Assembly: GCA_964368495.1 (NCBI GenBank)
Contig: CAYJAJ010000006.1
Location: 6,833-70,832 of the forward strand
DNA from: CALVGQ01 sp964368495
GTDB taxonomy: Bacteria; Bacillota_I; Bacilli_A; Erysipelotrichales; Erysipelotrichaceae
DNA: 64,000 nt
Direction: 5' to 3'
A program made the position numbers and the translations under genes. Position 1 is the stretch's first letter. The number at the start of each line of letters is the position of its first letter. The notes beneath the pieces are model-generated. The model was not told where the DNA came from and did no database searches. It was given only the letters and a program-made list of their open reading frames with translations. Positions 43,516-54,606 of the stretch are shown here, piece after piece.

Positions 43516-44478
43516 ATGATTGAACGCATAGGAATATTAACTTCAGGTGGAGATTCACCAGGAATGAATGCAGCTATTCGCGCTGTTACAAGAATTGCAA
43601 TCGCTAATGGAATTGAAGTCATTGGGATTAATGATGGATATAAAGGGCTTGTTGAAGGTAACTTTAAAGAGCTAAATAAGTTTGATGTTAGTGATATTAT
43701 TGATCGTGGTGGGACAATATTAGGATCAGCCCGATTAAAAGAGTTCAAAGATATCAAAGTTCAAGAAAAAGCTATTCAAACTTTAAAGGAAGCCAAAATT
43801 AATGCTTTGGTAGTTATTGGAGGAGACGGTAGTTATCGTGGAGCAATGGCACTTACTAAACTAGGAATTAATTGTATTGGTTTACCAGGAACGATTGATA
43901 ATGATATTCCTGCGACTGATTTTACTATTGGTTTTGACACTGCACTTAAAACAGTTGTTGAATGCATTGACAAGCTTCGTGATACCTCAAGCTCTCATCA
44001 TCGTTGTTCTGTAGTTGAGGTTATGGGAAACCGATGTGGAGATTTAGCTTTTTGGTCTGCGATAAGTTGTGGTGCAGAAGCAGTAATCACCCAAGAAACT
44101 GGTTACGATGAAGAAGCACTACTTGAAAACTTACATTATTTAGATAGCGTACGTAAGAAAAAACATGCAATTGTTGTGATTTCTGAAAAAATTACTGATG
44201 TCAATGAATTAGCACGTAAAATTAGTGCCAATACAGGATTTTCAGGTAGAGCTACTGTTTTAGGCCATATTCAACGAGGCGGAAGTCCAACACCGACAGA
44301 TCGAGTTTTGGCTGCTAGAATGGGTGAAAAAGCTGTTGATTTACTTATTCAAGGCATCGGTGGGCACTGTGTAGGCATAGTAGATAATGAAATTGTCTCT
44401 TATCCTATTGATGAAGCTTTAAAATTACCAAAGGCATCGAAGAAATTATTTTATCAGTTATTTGATAGACTGATTTAA
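43516..44478 (+). CDS. pfkA: 6-phosphofructokinase
   Basis: A 320-residue ATP-dependent PfkA. The nucleotide motif is ILTSGGDSPGMNAAIRAVTR; the allosteric and ATP sites have GYKGLVEGNF and VVIGGDGSYRGAMAL. The catalytic block GLPGTIDNDIPATDFTIGFDTA holds the TIDND aspartate, and VEVMGNRCGDLA plus GHIQRGGSPTPTDR complete the fructose-6-phosphate and effector sites. It forms the usual pfkA-pyk operon with the next gene (9 nt gap). AAAAGGAGATTG precedes the ATG at 43516. An A-rich gap of about 75 bp after dnaI may hold its promoter; no clear box was found. Confidence 0.97.
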   Translation: MIERIGILTSGGDSPGMNAAIRAVTRIAIANGIEVIGINDGYKGLVEGNFKELNKFDVSDIIDRGGTILGSARLKEFKDIKVQEKAIQTLKEAKINALVVIGGDGSYRGAMALTKLGINCIGLPGTIDNDIPATDFTIGFDTALKTVVECIDKLRDTSSSHHRCSVVEVMGNRCGDLAFWSAISCGAEAVITQETGYDEEALLENLHYLDSVRKKKHAIVVISEKITDVNELARKISANTGFSGRATVLGHIQRGGSPTPTDRVLAARMGEKAVDLLIQGIGGHCVGIVDNEIVSYPIDEALKLPKASKKLFYQLFDRLI

Positions 44479-44487
44479 GGAGGAAAT

Positions 44488-45912
44488 ATGGTAGGAAGAA
44501 AAACTAAAATTGTTTGTACAATTGGACCGGCAAGTGATACTCCAGAAATGATTGAAAAATTAGCAAAAGCAGGAATGAATGTAGTGAGATTCAATTTCTC
44601 TCATGGAAGTCCAGAAACCTTACTTCCAAAAATGAAAATGGTAAGAGAAGTGAGTGACAGAATTGGAATTAATTTAGCGGTGATGTTAGATACAAAAGGA
44701 CCTGAGATCCGTTGTGGAGTTTTTGAAAATGGCGAAGAGGAATATCAAACTGGTGAAATTGTAACTTTGCATCGTGAAGAAATGGTTGGTGTTCATGAAC
44801 ATTTTTATGTTAATTGCAAAGAATTGTTTGAGGATATAAAAGAGGGTGAGTTTATCCTGGTTGATGATGGTAAAGTTAAGTTAACTGTACTTGAAAATAA
44901 GAACGATGGAAAACTTGTGTGCCGTGTTGATATTCCGGGTGTAATAAAAAATCGTAAAGGCTGTAATGTACCCGGTGTTAAATTAACAATGCCATTTATT
45001 TCTGAAAAAGATGCAGAAGATATCCGTTGTGGCTGTGAAGCTGATGTCGATTTCATTGCAGCATCATTTGTAAGACGTGCAGAAGATGTATTAGAAATAA
45101 GAAAAATATTGATTGAAATGGGTAAACCAAGAATTCAAATAATATCTAAAATTGAAAATCAAGAAGGGTTTGATAACTTAGATTCAATTTTGGAAGTTTC
45201 TGATGGAGTTATGGCTGCTCGCGGTGATTTAGGGGTTGAAATTCAAACTCAATTTGTACCTATTTATCAAAAACAAATTATTAAGGCAGCAAATATTCAT
45301 GGTAAACCAGTGATTACAGCAACACATATGCTAGAATCTATGATCTCTAATTATCGTCCAACTCGAGCAGAAGCGAGTGATGTTGCTAATGCGGTATTGG
45401 ATGGAAGCGATGCAATTATGTTGTCTGGTGAATCAGCGGCAGGTATTTATCCAATTGAAGCTGTTCAAACAATGGCAACAATAGCTGAAGCTACAGAAAA
45501 AATCATACCGTATAGAGAAAGATTAGAGTTATCAAAAAAATCAAGTAACAATACAATTCAAGATGCGATAGGGATAGCGGTATCAGATGCGACACTAACA
45601 CTTGAAAATGTAGGTGCTGTTGTGGCCTTTACACAAGGTGGAACTACCGCACGTAGAATTTCTAAGTTTAGACCAGTTGTTCCTATTTTAGCAGTAACAT
45701 TTTCTAAAACAGTCCAATGTAAGCTAGAAAGTAATTGGGGAGTTACACCAATTTGCTCTGATATTCAAAATGATATGACAAATGATGATGAGCTAGCTTG
45801 TACAATTGCTAAAACTTTTGGTATTAAACCTGGACAATTAATTATTATCACTGCAGGATATCCAACAGGTGAGGGTAGTGCTAATATGATGAAAATCATT
45901 GAAGTTAAATAA
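44488..45912 (+). CDS. pyk: Pyruvate kinase
   Basis: A 474-residue pyruvate kinase: KIVCTIGPASDTPEMIEKL and MNVVRFNFSHG at the N-terminus, LDTKGPEIRCG, the catalytic loop ISKIENQEGFDNLD, VMAARGDLGVEI and PVITATHMLESM with ATRAEASDVANAVLDGSD. The C-terminal effector domain has VVAFTQGGTTARRISKFRP. It lacks the extra C-terminal PEP-utiliser domain seen in Bacillus enzymes. AAGGAGGAAAT precedes the ATG. It converts PEP to pyruvate and is co-transcribed with pfkA, then terminated. Confidence 0.97.
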   Translation: MVGRKTKIVCTIGPASDTPEMIEKLAKAGMNVVRFNFSHGSPETLLPKMKMVREVSDRIGINLAVMLDTKGPEIRCGVFENGEEEYQTGEIVTLHREEMVGVHEHFYVNCKELFEDIKEGEFILVDDGKVKLTVLENKNDGKLVCRVDIPGVIKNRKGCNVPGVKLTMPFISEKDAEDIRCGCEADVDFIAASFVRRAEDVLEIRKILIEMGKPRIQIISKIENQEGFDNLDSILEVSDGVMAARGDLGVEIQTQFVPIYQKQIIKAANIHGKPVITATHMLESMISNYRPTRAEASDVANAVLDGSDAIMLSGESAAGIYPIEAVQTMATIAEATEKIIPYRERLELSKKSSNNTIQDAIGIAVSDATLTLENVGAVVAFTQGGTTARRISKFRPVVPILAVTFSKTVQCKLESNWGVTPICSDIQNDMTNDDELACTIAKTFGIKPGQLIIITAGYPTGEGSANMMKIIEVK

Positions 45913-45921
45913 CATCATACA

Positions 45922-45947
45922 ATAGAGATGAAAGTCTCTATTTTTTT
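45922..45947 (+). terminator. Terminator of pfkA-pyk
   Basis: ATAGAGA / TCTCTAT stem with a TGAAAG loop and a T run. Confidence 0.85.
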
Positions 45948-45953
45948 ATATAA

Positions 45954-45997
45954 TAAAAAAAGAAATGACTTCCATTTAATAAGAAATCATTTCTTTT
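45954..45997 (-). terminator. Terminator of the sigma/anti-sigma operon
   Basis: On the minus strand AAAAGAAATGA pairs with TCATTTCTTTT across a ~19-nt loop, and the right-hand T tract is long. It can also act on the plus strand as a second terminator for pyk. Confidence 0.7.
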
Positions 45998-46025
45998 AAT
46001 TTTATTTAACTATGATTGACAGTTT

Positions 46026-47544
<1,519 letters not shown>

Positions 47545-47555
<11 letters not shown>

Positions 47556-48138
47556 CTTTGTTATCCTCCTCTATAATTTCTCTTAGTTTTTTCAACGCAC
47601 GGTTGTATTTTGAAAGTACTGTTGATAAGTTTAAATTAAGTACTTCCGCTATTTCTTTATGTAGCATTCCACTTAATGCATGTAGGACAACTATTTGTCG
47701 TGACTCTTCACTTAATTTTGATAGTGCGTTTTGTAAAATATAAGTGTGTTCACTAGTTGTTTGAGGACTAACTTGAAATAAATTCTCGAGTCCTTCCTGC
47801 TCTTCAATAGCTATTGTTTTATTTTGGTTACGAATTTTCATTAACGCTAAATTTCTTGCTATTGTGAAAATCCAAGCCATCGGTTTGTTTTGAGGCTTGT
47901 AGTTTGGTGCAGCATCGTAAACCTTAATAAAGGTATCTTGAACAATGTCTTGAGCATCTTGTGGGTTTTTAACTATCGAATACGCAAAACCGTAGACAGC
48001 TTTTTTTGTTTTTTCATACAATTCATGAAATGCTTCTTTGTCTGATTCACCTATGCGCAATATCAGTGAGTCTTGAATAAGGTCAGCAGGGCTAATAAAA
48101 GCATTTTCCTGAAGAAGTGTTATCAACAATAATTTCAT
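47545..48138 (-). CDS. ECF-type RNA polymerase sigma factor
   Basis: A 197-residue sigma factor with regions 2 and 4 only. Region 2: AFHELYEKTKKAVYGFAYSIV, DAQDIVQDTFIKVYDAAPNY and PMAWIFTIARNLALMKIRN. Region 4: ALSKLSEESRQIVVLHALSGM followed by the helix-turn-helix LHKEIAEVLNLNLSTVLSKYNRALKKL. The downstream RsgI-like gene starts within its last codons and is its probable anti-sigma factor. In other Bacillota RsgI controls SigI, which has a different region layout; here the partner is ECF-like. CGGAGATT precedes the ATG at 48138; upstream in-frame starts lack one. The first ~20 residues (KLLLITLLQENAF) are a hydrophobic extension. Confidence 0.87.
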
Positions 48139-48189
48139 AATAATCTCCGTATTCACTATATTAATGCAATAGAATGATGATTTATTGCA

Positions 48190-48218
48190 TTTATAGCATA
48201 TTTTTTTTATCTGTTTAA
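48190..48218 (-). promoter_or_regulatory. Candidate promoter of the sigma/anti-sigma operon
   Basis: On the minus strand TTAAAC (48213-48218), 17-bp spacer, TATAAA (48190-48195), about 50 bp before the sigma start. Confidence 0.4.
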
Positions 48219-48264
48219 GATTATAACAAAATTTGCTCAATAATGGTTAAAAAAGATGCAAAAA

Positions 48265-48293
48265 TTGTCGAATTATTGTAAAATAATTATAAG
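48265..48293 (+). promoter_or_regulatory. Candidate promoter of the divergent surface-protein genes
   Basis: TTGTCG (48265-48270), 17-bp spacer, TATAAG (48288-48293). A second possible site is the extended -10 TGATATACT at 48353-48361, only 20 bp before the start codon. Whether a sigma-specific box exists is not decidable here. Confidence 0.4.
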
Positions 48294-48380
48294 CAAATCC
48301 TTTTTGTTATGCTTTTTTGCCAATCATTAACAAATTCAAAATAGTTTAATAATGATATACTTGGCTGGATGGAGGAAATT

Positions 48381-49364
48381 ATGAGTTCTAAATTAAAAAA
48401 CAAATATTTATATCTTATAGTGATTGTTTCTATTACTATTTGCCTAGGTTTATTTTATGTGTTTGTTATCTCAGGAAAAAATGAAGAAGAAGTTTTTACT
48501 CCAAGTACTGATTTAGCGGAAGAAGGCAATCAAGAAAAACCAGAAGAAATTGAAGATACATCTACTTTAGAGGTTGATTTGGTTGATTATGAAAATTATA
48601 GTTTTGATGAATTGGATTTTCAATTTATTGTTGCTAAAATTCGAGTGAAGTCAAACGAAGCGATTAATTTAAAATTAGATGGATTTAAAACAAATGAAGA
48701 TATACTTCTAAGTGAAGTAGAATCATTTGTCACTGCTTTAGAAGCCAATGGATTATTTTTAGGAAGACTCAATGTATGGTATGAAATTTTGTCGCAAGAC
48801 ACATCAACAATTGCCAATATATTTATTCCAGTCAAAGATAAAGAGGCAACAAGTGTTACATTAAGTTTTGATTTCAATGATGAGTTTATCGAATTTGATT
48901 TAACAGGTAAAAATTCGGATGCTTCAATTTTCAAATATGAAGCTGATGATATCATTTTTGATGGAAGAAGTTATCAAATGAAAGTTTCTGAAGCATTTGA
49001 AATTACTGGAGACAAAATAACACGTAATTATTCAGATGGGTTTAGTGAAGACTACCTTTCACCATCTACTGCTGAGATGCATGCGTTTAATGTAGAAGTT
49101 GTATCGCTGTGGGGTGACGAAGTTGTTATTGAAGAAGCATATTATATTGTTAGCGAAACCGGAGAAGAGTTTGAAGCATTCAATGAACAATTCAAAACTG
49201 AAAAGTATGAAAATTTATTAAATAAAGAAGTAACTGATTTAGATAAAGGAATTGTTTTTTTTGAAACATTAAATCCTTCAGAAAATCCAATTACTTATGA
49301 AGGTATATTAAGACTTAAAATAAAAGGCCAAGATAACTATATAGTTATTAATGTAAATTTATAA
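48381..49364 (+). CDS. Membrane-anchored extracellular protein, unknown family
   Basis: A 327-residue protein with an N-terminal membrane segment (YLYLIVIVSITICLGLFYVFVI) and a large extracellular part. After an acidic linker (TDLAEEGNQEKPEEIEDTS) comes an all-beta region with repeated amphipathic strands (FDELDFQFIVAKIRV, ATSVTLSFDFNDEFIEFDL, VEVVSLWGDEVVIEEAYYI). I do not recognise a family. GGAGGAAATT precedes the ATG at 48381. It lies 13 nt before the glucosaminidase gene, divergent from the sigma/anti-sigma pair, so it may be controlled by that sigma factor (inference). Confidence 0.6.
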   Translation: MSSKLKNKYLYLIVIVSITICLGLFYVFVISGKNEEEVFTPSTDLAEEGNQEKPEEIEDTSTLEVDLVDYENYSFDELDFQFIVAKIRVKSNEAINLKLDGFKTNEDILLSEVESFVTALEANGLFLGRLNVWYEILSQDTSTIANIFIPVKDKEATSVTLSFDFNDEFIEFDLTGKNSDASIFKYEADDIIFDGRSYQMKVSEAFEITGDKITRNYSDGFSEDYLSPSTAEMHAFNVEVVSLWGDEVVIEEAYYIVSETGEEFEAFNEQFKTEKYENLLNKEVTDLDKGIVFFETLNPSENPITYEGILRLKIKGQDNYIVINVNL

Positions 49365-49377
49365 AGGAGGATAAGTG

Positions 49378-52300
49378 ATGAAAAAAATTCTAAAACTAAT
49401 TTGCACCTTAACTTTAGCATTAACAGTAATTGTATCCTCACCTATAAACAAGGATATTGAGGTAAGTGCAAATTCAAATTATTCACTTAATTGTGGAACA
49501 CAGTATGAAGTTGCTACTGTAAATAGCAGTGGTGGATTTGATAAAGTAGGTTGTCATAGTAATTTCTCTGATGCGAGAAAACAAATGTGGAACTACGGTG
49601 ATGATGGTGTTATTCGTCATCATTCAAGTTTATCGCCTACAAAAATTATTGCGATGAATAATGGAGTTGCAATTTCATATCCAAAAAGAAGTGGAAGTAC
49701 AACATTAACAATTACTGCTAGTGAAGGAAATTCGAATGGATATAAAACGACGTATGTTACACAACATCGTGAAATGAGTGACGCTGAAACACTTTCATAT
49801 GATGGAAGTGGAAACGGAACAGTTTCTGTTTTGCTAAATGGATTTGAAGGAACAACTCAACTTAAAAACGTGGATTTGGTTCCAATTCGCTTCCTTGAAG
49901 AAGGAATTGAAATCACCCTGGGTGGAAATGATATTTCTTCTACTAATGAGCAACCTTTTTCATTAATTGTAAAACAGTCACATTATAAAGTTGAACAAAA
50001 TGGAAACTATAAAGAGTTAGTATATTATGCATATTCAGGATACAACACGACACAATATAAAATGGCAGTAGGTCCTGCAGCGGATTGGATGAGTGTTGGT
50101 AGCAAATATTATAGTTGGGATAATTTTAATTTTTACAGTGATAGAGAATTCGAAGATCATGTAGGAACTTATTATAATTATTATCAATTTTTACCAGCGA
50201 GAAGTCAAAGTGATATAACTGCAGATCAATTTGATGACTATTTAAACTCGTTGGGATATTATTCAAAGCCAGATAGTGATGATTTTAACTCTTTAAAGTC
50301 AAGTGAATCAAAGCTGTATGGCGAAGGTCAAACATTTATTGACGCACAAAATACATATGGAATTAATGCATTGTTAATTTATGCGATGGCATGTCTTGAA
50401 TCCGGTTATGGTCGTAGTCGCTATGCTGTAGAAAGAAACAATTTATTTGGATGGAATGCTTTTGATTCTAATCCGGATAGTGCTTCTTATTTTAGTAATA
50501 TATCTCAAGCGATTACAGAGCATATGGGAATTAATATACGAGGATACAGTGATATTACCGATTATCGATTTTTTGGATCTCATGTTGGTAATAAAGGTTC
50601 AGGGTTTAATGTTAAATATGCTGCCGATCCTTACTGGGGAGCAAAAATTGCTTCTATTGCATACTCGATTGATAAATATGCGAATGGACATAGTGGTGAT
50701 TTAACGGATTATAACAATTACAGTTTAGGATTAATCACTGAGTTTGATGCGAGTGTTAAGTCTCAAGCTAGTTCTAGTTCAAGTACTTTATATACGACTA
50801 CCTATGGGAATAATTATCAAGAAAACTTTATTGTTGTTATGAATACTCGTGATGATAATTGGACTCAAGTACAATCAACAAATGGAGTAAATTCAAGCGG
50901 TTCAATAGATACACATAAAACAAATGGGAATACGAATGGTTTAACTGCATATAACTTTGAAAGAAGTGTAGGATACCTACCTTCAAGTCAAGTACAACCG
51001 ATTAGTTCTAAACCTGTAACTTTGCCGGATGGAACAGTTGCAGAAGGTGATTTTGAACAAGATATTTCTGTGTTTAGTATGGATAATGGCTTGATTACAA
51101 TATTTGGAACTGCGTACCAACCAGGTATTTACGTACCTAATCTTAGTGATTTGACTCATTCACTTATATTAAGTGATGGTGAAAATATCACAGAAATACC
51201 ATTGAATCAAATGCAACATTATGAAAGTAATTATCTTGCGGCAGGATTTGGTGGGACTTCGATCAATGTGAAAGACTTGAAAATCGCAGAATATGAATTA
51301 TCAATAAAAACAGTTCATGAAGATTATACGGAAACCATTGCGTTGACAAATGTTTCTTCAATAACAAATGAAATCAATTTCTATAATTATGAAATAGTTA
51401 GTGATGAGAATAAAACGATACTTAAAGTAACACGTGATGAGATTGAAAAAGAATATGTTACGGGTCTAAATGAAATTTCTCTTGATGAGAGTGGAAATTT
51501 AAGTGTTTATGGAACGGCTTATGTTACTGGGCTTGAGAATTCAAAGGACACAATTAAGCATCAATTAGAAATTATTAGTTTAAAAGACAACTCTGTTATC
51601 GATACTGTTGATTTGACGAGCACTACAGGAGATTATGATATCTCAGATGCTTATTTACATGGTCTTGATTATTCTTATGGATGGTTCGAAGGAAGCATTC
51701 CAGTTCATAACCTTGACTTTGGTGAATATAAAATTGAACTTATCACAACTGTACAAGGTGAAGTGTATCGACGATTATTAAGTGGACGTGATAATCTTGA
51801 AGATACTAGCGTTGTAAATTTAGATGATAAATATATTCAAGTATTAAAACAAAATAGCTTTATGAATCGCTTTGAAATTCATATAAAAAAATATGTTCTT
51901 ACTATTCCAGATAAAGAGCAATTACCTACTTACATGGATGGTTATAATTATATGAGACTTGAAAGATTTGATGAGCTTACAAATACATTAACAATTAAAG
52001 GATCGGGATATATAAGAAGAGGTTCATTCTCAGTTGATGATAATGTGCAATATACATTATTTATGATTAATGATGAGACTGGAGAAGTGAAAACAGTAGA
52101 ATCAGATGGATTATTTGAATTAACTGATGGAGATTCAAGTTGGAACAACACAGATGAACAAACTTCTTCAACTAAGTATAATTATGATTATACTTGGTAT
52201 GAGTTTGAGATTCCTTTATATGAGATGAAAGATGGAACTTATACATTTAAGATTTTAATTGAAACAGATGATTATGCTGAGTTAGTTAATCTTCAAGATA

Positions 52301-52434
52301 CAACAAATAGAACATATACAAACTTTAGTAATGATACGATTGAAGTGATTGGCAGAAAAGATACGAACAATAAATATCAAGTAACATTTGACTTGGCAGG
52401 TTTTGAAACATTGATTGCTCCTATAACAGATTAA
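49378..52434 (+). CDS. Secreted glucosaminidase-domain wall hydrolase, 1018 aa
   Basis: A large exported protein with a signal peptide (KKILKLICTLTLALTVIVSSP). Residues ~300-430 form a GH73-type glucosaminidase domain: FIDAQNTYGINALLIYAMACLES with the catalytic Glu341 in ACLESGYGRSR, NNLFGWNAFDSNP and ISQAITEHMGI. Around 450-560 a possible SH3-like wall-binding part follows. The remaining ~450 residues are beta-rich modules with recurring 'LSVYGTAYVTG' and 'TIKGSGYIRRG' units, probably surface-exposed adhesion or binding repeats. It cleaves the GlcNAc-MurNAc side of peptidoglycan. AAAGGAGG precedes the ATG at 49378. It follows the anchored protein gene and ends before a terminator. Confidence 0.82.
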   Translation: MKKILKLICTLTLALTVIVSSPINKDIEVSANSNYSLNCGTQYEVATVNSSGGFDKVGCHSNFSDARKQMWNYGDDGVIRHHSSLSPTKIIAMNNGVAISYPKRSGSTTLTITASEGNSNGYKTTYVTQHREMSDAETLSYDGSGNGTVSVLLNGFEGTTQLKNVDLVPIRFLEEGIEITLGGNDISSTNEQPFSLIVKQSHYKVEQNGNYKELVYYAYSGYNTTQYKMAVGPAADWMSVGSKYYSWDNFNFYSDREFEDHVGTYYNYYQFLPARSQSDITADQFDDYLNSLGYYSKPDSDDFNSLKSSESKLYGEGQTFIDAQNTYGINALLIYAMACLESGYGRSRYAVERNNLFGWNAFDSNPDSASYFSNISQAITEHMGINIRGYSDITDYRFFGSHVGNKGSGFNVKYAADPYWGAKIASIAYSIDKYANGHSGDLTDYNNYSLGLITEFDASVKSQASSSSSTLYTTTYGNNYQENFIVVMNTRDDNWTQVQSTNGVNSSGSIDTHKTNGNTNGLTAYNFERSVGYLPSSQVQPISSKPVTLPDGTVAEGDFEQDISVFSMDNGLITIFGTAYQPGIYVPNLSDLTHSLILSDGENITEIPLNQMQHYESNYLAAGFGGTSINVKDLKIAEYELSIKTVHEDYTETIALTNVSSITNEINFYNYEIVSDENKTILKVTRDEIEKEYVTGLNEISLDESGNLSVYGTAYVTGLENSKDTIKHQLEIISLKDNSVIDTVDLTSTTGDYDISDAYLHGLDYSYGWFEGSIPVHNLDFGEYKIELITTVQGEVYRRLLSGRDNLEDTSVVNLDDKYIQVLKQNSFMNRFEIHIKKYVLTIPDKEQLPTYMDGYNYMRLERFDELTNTLTIKGSGYIRRGSFSVDDNVQYTLFMINDETGEVKTVESDGLFELTDGDSSWNNTDEQTSSTKYNYDYTWYEFEIPLYEMKDGTYTFKILIETDDYAELVNLQDTTNRTYTNFSNDTIEVIGRKDTNNKYQVTFDLAGFETLIAPITD

Positions 52435-52496
52435 GTAAATGTTCTAAAATAAAATTGGTTTCAAAAATATTGACTAATGATTTTAAATTTTTTAAT

Positions 52497-52527
52497 AAAA
52501 AGGTGAGAGAAAAGCTCACCTTTTTTT
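52497..52527 (+). terminator. Terminator of the glucosaminidase gene
   Basis: GGTGAG / CTCACC stem closed by extra A-T pairs, AGAAAAG loop, then a T run. Confidence 0.85.
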
Positions 52528-52581
52528 CATTAAAAGTAGAAGATAATTGCATTTTTTAAGATATTATAACGAAAGGGATTG

Positions 52582-52590
52582 TGGTATAAT
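52582..52590 (+). promoter_or_regulatory. Extended -10 promoter of ligA
   Basis: TGGTATAAT at 52582-52590 with no clear -35 element. It gives a leader of about 20 nt before the ligA ribosome binding site. Confidence 0.5.
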
Positions 52591-52614
52591 ATACAAGATA
52601 TGACGGAGGATGAC

Positions 52615-54606
52615 ATGATTAGTAGAATACTTGAATTAAGAAAATTATTAAATCAGTACAATTATGAGTATCATGTATTGGATAAACCTACTATTGATGA
52701 TGTACAATATGATTATTTACTTAAGGAGTTGAATGAACTTGAACAACAATTTCCTGAGTATGCTGATAGTAATAGTCCTACTCAACGAGTAGGTGGTGTT
52801 GTTTTAGAGGGATTTTCAAAAGTAGCCCATAAACGTTCAATGTTGTCTTTAGGGAATGCTTTTTCTTATGAAGAGTTGAAAGATTTTTCTAGAAAAATCG
52901 AAAGCACAATTAAAGATTGTCAATATGTTGCAGAATATAAAATTGATGGACTAGCCATTTCACTTCATTATAATAATGGTCGATTTCACCAAGCAGTTAC
53001 TAGAGGGGATGGAAGTATTGGGGAAGATGTTACAAACAATGTAAAAACAATACATTCTATTCCAACACAAATTGAGTACCAAGGTGAACTTGAAGTTCGT
53101 GGTGAAGTGTTTATGCCAAGAAGTACATTTGAAAAAATAAATGAACAAAGAAGGCAAAATGATGAAGAATTGTTTGCGAATTGCAGAAATGCAGCAGCTG
53201 GTTCTATTAGACAACTTGATTCAAGTATTGCAGCAAAAAGAAAATTGGATGCTTTTCTTTATTATTTGCCTGATGCAGAAAACTATGGCTTAACCAATCA
53301 TTATGATTCTTTAGCATGGTTAGGTAAACTTGGTTTTAAAACAAATTCTATGACTAAACTTTGTAGTAATATAGACGAAGTATGGAAATTCATAGAAGAA
53401 GTTGCTACTCAAAGATCACAGTTGGCTTATGACATTGATGGAGTAGTTATTAAAGTGAATGATTTAGCTTCTCAAAGTGAATTGGGTTACACTGTTAAAA
53501 CTCCAAAGTGGGCAATTGCTTATAAATTTCCTGCAGAAGAAGTAAAAACTAAATTAGAGGACATATTCATTACAGTTGGAAGAACTGGAAAATGTACTCC
53601 AAATGCAAAATTAACTCAAGTATTTTTAGCTGGTACAAAAGTTGGTTTTGCTCAACTGCATAATGCTGATATGATTGCGTCTAAAGACATCCGTATCCAC
53701 GATCAAGTTATCGTAAGAAAAGCTGGAGATATTATTCCTGAAGTCGTTAGAAGCTGTCCTGAAGATAGAGATGGAACACAAGTGCAATATTATTTTCCAA
53801 CGCATTGCCCAGAGTGTCATAATTCTTTGCATCGCTTCGATGATGAAGCTCATCATTACTGTATTAATCCAGATTGCCCAGCGCGAGTTGTTGAATCAAT
53901 TGCACATTTTGCCTCAAGAGGTGCAATGAACATTGATGGGTTGGGTATTAAAAAAGTTGAAATACTTCATGAATTAGGATGGTTAAATAGTATTGAAGAT
54001 ATTTATAGTTTAGAATCCTATGAACAACAGTTCATTGATACACCAAATTTTGGAAAAAAATCGTATGAAAATTTAATGAATGCGATTAAACAATCAAAAG
54101 AAAATGGATTAGATAAATTTTTATGTGGTTTAGGAATACGCCAAGTTGGAGAGAAAGCATCTAAGATTTTAGCTCAAAAATTCAATCATATTGACTCATT
54201 AATGAATGCAAATAGGGATGAATTGAAAGAAATCAATGATATTGGTGATATAACTGCTGAATCCATTGTTGCATTTTTTAATGATGATAATCAAAAACAA
54301 ATGATTGAAAATCTGAAATCTAAAGGGCTTAATATGTCTTATGTTAATAGCTTGAAACAACAAAGTGTATTTACTGATAAAGTAGTCGTTGTAACTGGAA
54401 GTTTTGCAAGTTATTCAAGAAATGAAATACAAGATTTATTGCATAGTTTTGGGGCAAAGACAACAAGTAGTGTTTCTAAAAAAACGGATTTTGTTGTGTA
54501 TGGTGAAAATGCTGGCTCTAAACTAGCTAAAGCAAATGAATTAAATATACTGACAATGGATGAACAACAATTCATGGAAGAGGTGAAGAATATTGAAAAC
54601 AATTAG
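52615..54606 (+). CDS. ligA: NAD-dependent DNA ligase LigA
   Basis: A 663-residue ligase. Domain order: Ia region with LLNQYNYEYHVLDKPTI, adenylation domain with the nucleophile KIDG (EYKIDGLAIS), OB-fold (GRTGKCTPNAKLTQVFLAG), a four-cysteine zinc finger (CPEC and CINPDCPAR), helix-hairpin-helix repeats (FLCGLGIRQVGEKAS) and a C-terminal BRCT domain (VVVTGSFASYSRNEIQDLL). It seals nicks in replication and repair with NAD. GGAGGATGAC precedes the ATG at 52615. The camS start overlaps its last codons, the same ligA-camS order as in staphylococci. Confidence 0.97.
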   Translation: MISRILELRKLLNQYNYEYHVLDKPTIDDVQYDYLLKELNELEQQFPEYADSNSPTQRVGGVVLEGFSKVAHKRSMLSLGNAFSYEELKDFSRKIESTIKDCQYVAEYKIDGLAISLHYNNGRFHQAVTRGDGSIGEDVTNNVKTIHSIPTQIEYQGELEVRGEVFMPRSTFEKINEQRRQNDEELFANCRNAAAGSIRQLDSSIAAKRKLDAFLYYLPDAENYGLTNHYDSLAWLGKLGFKTNSMTKLCSNIDEVWKFIEEVATQRSQLAYDIDGVVIKVNDLASQSELGYTVKTPKWAIAYKFPAEEVKTKLEDIFITVGRTGKCTPNAKLTQVFLAGTKVGFAQLHNADMIASKDIRIHDQVIVRKAGDIIPEVVRSCPEDRDGTQVQYYFPTHCPECHNSLHRFDDEAHHYCINPDCPARVVESIAHFASRGAMNIDGLGIKKVEILHELGWLNSIEDIYSLESYEQQFIDTPNFGKKSYENLMNAIKQSKENGLDKFLCGLGIRQVGEKASKILAQKFNHIDSLMNANRDELKEINDIGDITAESIVAFFNDDNQKQMIENLKSKGLNMSYVNSLKQQSVFTDKVVVVTGSFASYSRNEIQDLLHSFGAKTTSSVSKKTDFVVYGENAGSKLAKANELNILTMDEQQFMEEVKNIENN

